Translations under genes and position numbers: made by a program
In this document: piece after piece, positions 58,690 to 64,000 of the stretch
Position numbering within the stretch: the stretch's first letter is position 1
Layout of the letters: every line of letters begins with the position of its first letter
Notes under the pieces: generated by a model
Database searches by the model: none
What the model was told of the DNA's origin: nothing
What the model saw: the letters and a program-made list of their open reading frames with translations, nothing else
From: Stenopsyche tienmushanensis
Lineage: Eukaryota > Arthropoda > Insecta > Trichoptera > Stenopsychidae
Reading direction: 5' to 3'
Length of the DNA stretch: 64,000 bases
NCBI GenBank assembly: GCA_008973525.1
Contig: WACJ01000009.1
Span: 558,001 to 622,000 of the forward strand

Positions 58690-58880
58690 GGGAAGAGTAT
58701 AAATTTCTGTTCGTTTCTATTGTTCAGACATGAAATTGAATCATATCAGATAAATATTTTAACTGATGATAAGAAATGGGTCCTTCATAACAATCTGAAT
58801 TAGAAAAACAAATCCGTGATTTCTCTTCTAAGCTCCAAGAAAAAATTGTATATGGGTGCAAACTGTTAGTTAAAAAAGTA
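58690..58880 (+). pseudogene. Small mariner transposase fragment
   Basis: Plus-strand TDDKKWVLHNNLN, a stop, KNKSVISLLSSKKKLYMGANC corresponds to the TGDEKWVLYNN...LHPKKVLLCVWWD region of mariner transposases, with the first catalytic Asp region degraded. Terminal repeats were not found. Confidence 0.5.
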
Positions 58881-59079
58881 AAGTTAATTTATTTTAAACT
58901 TTAGCTTTGTTGACTAGATAATATTATAGTGAAAAAAATTCCAAAATTTCAGTAAGATCGATCAACAAATTTTTAATCAACAACTGGCGAACATTTTGAA
59001 AATGCAGTTTCGAGATAATCTCCTTTAAAGTTTCAATGCAATAAAACTATCAATTTTAGTGACTTACCGGTCAATCAAT

Positions 59080-59460
59080 GATTCCAGGCGCATATAATAG
59101 ATCTTCAGCTTTCTCAAAAAGTTTTTATTTTCGACTGACTGTTGTTTTCGGGATGTACGAGGGGCTTTTGTCTCAGAAAGACTCTTATGGTTCTACTATG
59201 CTACCTGCGCTTCATCGGTATTTTCGGTTATTTTATTAAATTTAATGTATTTATCATCTTCAAAATGATGTTATAGTCGTTTTTAAATTTCCCAGCAGCA
59301 GTGTGCATTGATATTTCAATGATTTTTACACCAGAATGCAGGTGCTTTGGAGCCAATTGCCAAATCGTCGATTTAAAACATTCATTAGCATTTTTGGTAT
59401 GGCCATCCAAGCATCATTAAAGTAATTTATCCCTGGACAAATCTTTATAAATTGGTAAGA
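59080..59460 (-). pseudogene. Kolobok/Mutator-like transposase C-terminus
   Basis: The minus-strand ORF 59410-59228 reads TKNANECFKSTIWQLAPKHL followed by HSGVKIIEISMHTAAGKF. This is a strong match to the conserved NANES(F/L)NS.IW..(A/C)PK block of the transposases annotated Mutator-like in insects. Past its stop, a shifted frame continues with ENTDEAQVA, KAPRTSRKQQSVENKNF and KIYYMRL, the usual C-terminal end. The N-terminal half is absent. It is related to, but not the same copy as, the fragment within 16563-22585. Confidence 0.72.
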
Positions 59461-61489
59461 GCTGCAGTTTTTCTCTCGGCCAAGAAATGGAAAAATGGAA
59501 TTTATTATTTATGATACATAATTGTAATAAATAATATATTTTCGTATATGTGTTGAAAATTTTTTCCATTTTGACTTATATAAATGTTTTTTATTTGGCA
59601 TCAATTAATCATGTTTCATTAATATTTTGCGTAAATGAAAGTCAAACATGTTTTTTTGTTAACGACTCTCAATAGGGTGATTATTTATTCTGCTCCCATA
59701 CAATTGTATGGCTCCGTATGATAACAATAGGGAACAACTTCAATAAATGCCAGTAAGTAAATTTTACAACAGTAAACATTTTCATGTAAGGCATAAATAC
59801 GAGTTAGCATTTCGAGTGGATAAACGAACAATTTCATTAAGAACCAGCGGACGTTTCATATTAAAAACATAGAGTTGTCATAAAAAATGCTTGCTTTGTA
59901 TGCATTAGTAACAGCGGATTAACATGAGATCGTAAAAGTAACTATTACCGATCCGCTATTTTATGATCGCCATTTGTTCACATTTAAGGCTTTACTGTCT
60001 AAATGATGTTTGTTAGTTTCCGGCCATAAAGAAACTTTATTGTGATTTAAATTCGACTTTATCGTATGTGTGTCCGAGAGACTTCGATCGGCCTCGTATA
60101 TAATCGGGACTTTAGGCGTCATCGTTTCAATGGACTCGTATATATTGCAGATTGGTTGTGATTTATTATTAAAAAAATAAACAGCGACAGTATTTTCTGG
60201 TGTTACTCGACCATTTGACTGAATTAGCCCATAAGCTATTTCCGTGAGGGTATATGTTATGGTAACTTCGACGGGTCATAGTTTGGTTCTCTCAAGGGCC
60301 ATTTCTTCTTAGAGCCCCAGGCCTCTCTCAAAGGCCTCTCTCTAAGCTCTCTATATCCAGCAAGGGCATGAAAGCAAAAGTGGGGTGGCCGACAACTGAA
60401 AATACGTGAGCGTTAACTTATTTTGACGTGGATATAAATCAGCGAATTCCGAGCCAGAATCCTCTCTCTTTATATTAGTGTTTTATTGCTTTTTGTCTTA
60501 CATTTTTACTAGTGCTCAGCATATACAGGTAATAAATTGAAATCATTCACAATCTTTCATTCATTTATCTTAAAATCATTGCATATCCATCATTTATAAA
60601 TAAATGGCAATCAAAGGGTGCGATATAAGAATAAAAACGTGTAAGGGATAAAAGGTTTAAAACAAGCTCCGCATACATTTAATTTGGTAATTATTCTTGG
60701 TTCATAGCTCTTAGTAATTATTGTCATTAAATAGTGATGTGGAACTCAGTTTCCAATATTCTAAATCGACCACAATGGCTCATATTCTTTTATCAACGTC
60801 GATTTTCAGTTATATTTTAAGGTTATCAAGTGATATTTTTTCAGCTTTGAAAACCAAAACTTTACCATGGAAAATCCAATTGCGTTCTCTCAGCACTTCA
60901 TGGATCTATTGTTTCGCTTCGGATGCGCGTTTGTTCAATTTAAACATGAATGGCATGCAACGGTGACAATTAATTTTACTGTGTACAGTTCTTCTCTAAT
61001 ATAGAAACAGAAAAAAATATGGAATCATTGCCGAAATACAATACAACAATGCATGTAAAGATTATTTGTAATACAATAATTTTTTTAACGCCTTTTTAGC
61101 ATAAAAATAGTACCCTACTTATATAAAAATGGCTCTTAAATCTGCCAGCATCCACATCAATTAAACGAAACTAGGATTTAGAGGTCGCAACCATACGTTA
61201 AAGTTTCAGAAAAAGCGTTCTATGGCTACTTAACTATGAATCCGTCTTATTGGCTCTGTTATATATATTAGTTAATATTTTGAAGTAGAATAGCATACAG
61301 AAAGACTCACTACTTCACTACAGTCAACCCTCTTTCTCTTCCCTTATTTCCTAATTATTTCCTGCGGGAACGTATTGAAATTGAGCTCTGTCCCGTATCT
61401 CAGTCATTAGCAAAAGCACCCGCTTTTTATTTCCCCAATTATAAGTACTTGTTCCAACTTATCATTGCGTCTACAAGCAGTGGCCGGAG
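59461..61489. other. No gene recognised
   Basis: AT-rich sequence with one 81-codon plus-strand ORF (60721-60966) of unrecognised type. Nothing else can be supported. Confidence 0.4.
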
Positions 61490-62440
61490 TTTATTAACTA
61501 GAAATAAAACCAATATTGGACATTGGCCAATCAACACAAAATCTACATCAGTCAAAGTTACCTTCTATTGATGAAGTATTACGTTTATGTTTTGATATTA
61601 CAGCTGTAAACACCAGCTTGAAAAATAGAGCATGTGTTCTTCTGGAGCTGAAAATGGAAAAAGATATGCTTTGCTTAGCATGTTGCCATCATATAATGGA
61701 AATTATGTTAGAAGCTCTAGCTAGGTACGGGTTCCAAATTCGGTCTTCACCGTGCTAAATGGATGGCTTAAGCTATGTATTGCTAGAGGATTTTTCTATT
61801 TAAACATCAGTTTAAACTGACGAAAAAGGAAGAGAAAGCAGCGAAGAGAAGTCATAATATATAGAAAATACTGATTTCAGCCCCTGTCTGATATTCAGCA
61901 CCGAGAAACGACTAACAATAATTAAAAGACTTTGCATCCTTTGTAAGTATAAACAAAACAGTGGCCGAAGTCACCACGAAAAAAATACTGGACCATTTAT
62001 GGTACTTGTCGGAAGAGTTGATGTCATTTGCAATTTTTGATGACGAACTTTCAGTTCAAGATGAGGAAAAAATACGGTAGATGCACTAAGAATCAAAAAT
62101 GTAGAGGTTGATTTCAAACACATCACTGAAGAAGACATAAAAGACTTTGTGACTAGCAACTCTTTATGATTTTTATAGATACTGGGCATCTCATTATATT
62201 TTTAGAATAAATATGTTGATCTTGAGAGAATGACTCTAATTTTGAGGCTGCAAAGAAAATGGTTCAACCTATGGGGGTAGTGAATAATCCACCAGTAGTG
62301 GGTGTTGCCTTAATGGAGGAATACAATAAATTGGCAACAATCGTTTTTGTTGGTAAAATGTTATAGAAGTAGTCAGTCCTGATATCCTGAATATATATGA
62401 TTTTAATATTAAAAGAATATCCTTATTCGTAATCTAAACA
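61490..62440 (+). pseudogene. Relic of an insect transposase-like gene, family unnamed here
   Basis: The ORF 61516-61758 reads SIDEVLRLCFDITAVNTSLK then NRACVLLELKMEKDMLCLAC and CHHIMEIMLEA. Further frames continue GLHRAKWMA, IFLFKHQFKLTKKEEKA, LWYLSEELMSFAIFDDELSV and EEDIKDFVTSNSL. After another break comes KMVQPMGVVNNPPVVGVALM followed by EEYNKLAT. From memory, this order fits a widespread, usually uncharacterised insect protein family with a (R/S)GACVLLE...LLWLACRHH...EI core, found in many copies per genome and probably transposon-derived. Stops and shifts make this copy dead. No terminal repeats were recognised. Confidence 0.55.
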
Positions 62441-64000
62441 TTAATTATAACTGTAAATGTTTTGTGTTAGTGATTAGTACACTGTTTTAATTTAAAAATA
62501 TTCCCAAATAAAGACCACCCTAATGTTGACTCTTTAAAATAGATCCAAATTTAGATTTTTTTCAGATATTAAACTTTATTAGATGTATATAACGATCAAA
62601 AAATATTTTTTAATTATTAAAATAAATTCAACAAACAATTTAAACATTTCAAATAAAAAAGTGCATTTCATTTTGAGACAAAATTTAAAGGCCAAAATTG
62701 AATACCAAATATATCGAGGATAAGGAATTTTATTTATCTTAATCTTGTTTATAAATCTAGTGGACGTTTCGATGATCCATCCTTAAAATTCCCTATTTTA
62801 AAAGAGAACATTGATTATCGTTTAATAGAAAAATATTGCTTTAATCGAGTGTGTTAAAATACTCGTGTTGCAAAAACTTAAAATTAAAGTTTCCGAATAA
62901 ATTCCCTCATAAAATACAAAAGAGCACAAATGCGCCCCTTCAGGCTCTTACAGTTGTACATCTAAAACGTGTATTGAATCTATATTTTTTTAACAGCTGC
63001 GGAAGCAAACATCCCCGAAAAAGTAATTGTTTTTTTTTTTCGTTTCTGGAAATGGAACAAAGAATGGGAGAATTGTTTACAATTCAAAGGCCACAAAGCA
63101 AATCGTTACCCGTCGAGTATCGAGGAGAGGCGAAAAACAATGGCGTTATACAAAACGGGTAGAAAAAAATCTTTTTGGATTTTTTTCACGCCGACCAGCC
63201 AGCTCTCTGTCAATATAAATAAAAACTTAATTTCTCCGAAAGTGGGAAAATTTGCACATGTTTCTAATGTATCGGGAATGACGCAGACGTTTTCAAAAAT
63301 GAATTGTGGGCCGTCGGTGGGCACTAAACAAGCCAAAATACCAGAAACACAACGTGGAAAAAAATTGTTAAAAAAAGTCTTCTGTGAATGTTGGGCCTTG
63401 AAGAGAAAACGTGTTTTTGGAGGAAGAAATGCTTAAATTTTCTTACTTTAATTTAAATTTTCTATTTTAGTTCCGTCGAAATTTGAAAGCCAGCTACCTA
63501 TTTAACAAAATTCTAATTTCATCATAATGGCATACAATCATTTGAATAACGGTCTATTAACGTTGAAGCATCAATTTGTAAAATAGCTGTATCTATAGTT
63601 AAATACTTCTTATACTACGCTATATACAGAATGACCAATAAGTTATCTTTCAATCTATTTATATAAGGAGACTTGGAAAGTCTTTAATATTATTATAATT
63701 TTTATTTCGTATTTCTGCTTAAATTACCTAAACGATTGTCAATCAAAGAGTGCAATATTTGTTAGTTATATTATCGAAGCGATGGCTTTTAACCAGATTT
63801 TATTATAATAATATTTCGTGATAGTTTGACAAAATAAGATCTATTGTTATATACTATATATATTAGGGGGACCCATAATTAATCAATTATTTCGAATAAA
63901 AACGAAAAAAATTGTTACGATTTTATTTTGATTAATCAATCAATTATATAATTTCTTTTATTATTTAGAACTCTTTGCCATTTTTCAAGCAAAGTTTCAA
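62441..64000. other. Unassigned, with ORF-bearing patch
   Basis: Between 62850 and 63440 three plus-strand ORFs (62851-63162, 63027-63218, 63140-63436) and one minus-strand ORF overlap in a GC-richer stretch. None is recognised. It could be a host exon or an old repeat. The final 550 bp are AT-rich with nothing seen. Confidence 0.3.

Overview
This is AT-rich eukaryotic DNA, most likely from an insect or another arthropod. It has long gene-poor stretches, short pyrimidine-rich splice-like signals, and many mariner, pogo/Tigger, Kolobok/Mutator-like and hAT-type DNA transposon remnants, plus non-LTR retrotransposons of arthropod type. I see no bacterial gene, operon, CRISPR array or rRNA gene. 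Order and genus cannot be read from the sequence; the classification rests on transposon families.

The only long intact reading frames are the two ORFs of a full-length R1-clade non-LTR retrotransposon on the minus strand (16711-21801). It is much richer in GC than its surroundings, ends in an A26 tail (a T run on the plus strand) and is flanked by a perfect 13-bp target-site duplication. It sits inside a TTAA-flanked DNA transposon (16563-22585). That host element carries a decayed Kolobok/Mutator-like transposase fragment and a perfect 28-bp internal inverted repeat.

The rest is mostly a transposon graveyard. From left to right: a Jockey/CR1-like reverse-transcriptase relic at the left edge; a mariner derivative next to a second mariner relic (2.4-3.5 kb); Tigger-like copies at 4.8-5.7, 9.5-10.3, 15.95-16.5, 23.9-24.8, 53.5-54.3 and a 322-bp MITE at 57.0 kb; a TTAA MITE at 31.9 kb; hAT-like ends and a tRNA-like block at 32.2-32.4 kb; a DD41D relic with a 112-bp repeat family at 41.4-45.4 kb; a second copy of the mariner derivative at 50.7-51.4 kb; a third mariner at 54.8-55.6 kb; and relics of a mariner, a Kolobok/Mutator-like transposase and an insect transposase-like gene of unnamed family at 58.7-62.4 kb.

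Host coding content is scarce. One plus-strand exon-like ORF (about 26964-27235) follows a plausible splice acceptor and has non-random composition. A candidate recursive-splice site on the same strand lies at 53070/53071. Together they would fit a plus-strand gene with a very long transposon-filled intron, but that is inference. Several short GC-richer islands carry ORFs that I could not assign. I found no clear new multi-gene system. The most novel-looking signals are the two matching core-only mariner derivatives, the 3'-tail sequence shared by the R1-clade element and two short repeats, and the recursive-splice candidate.
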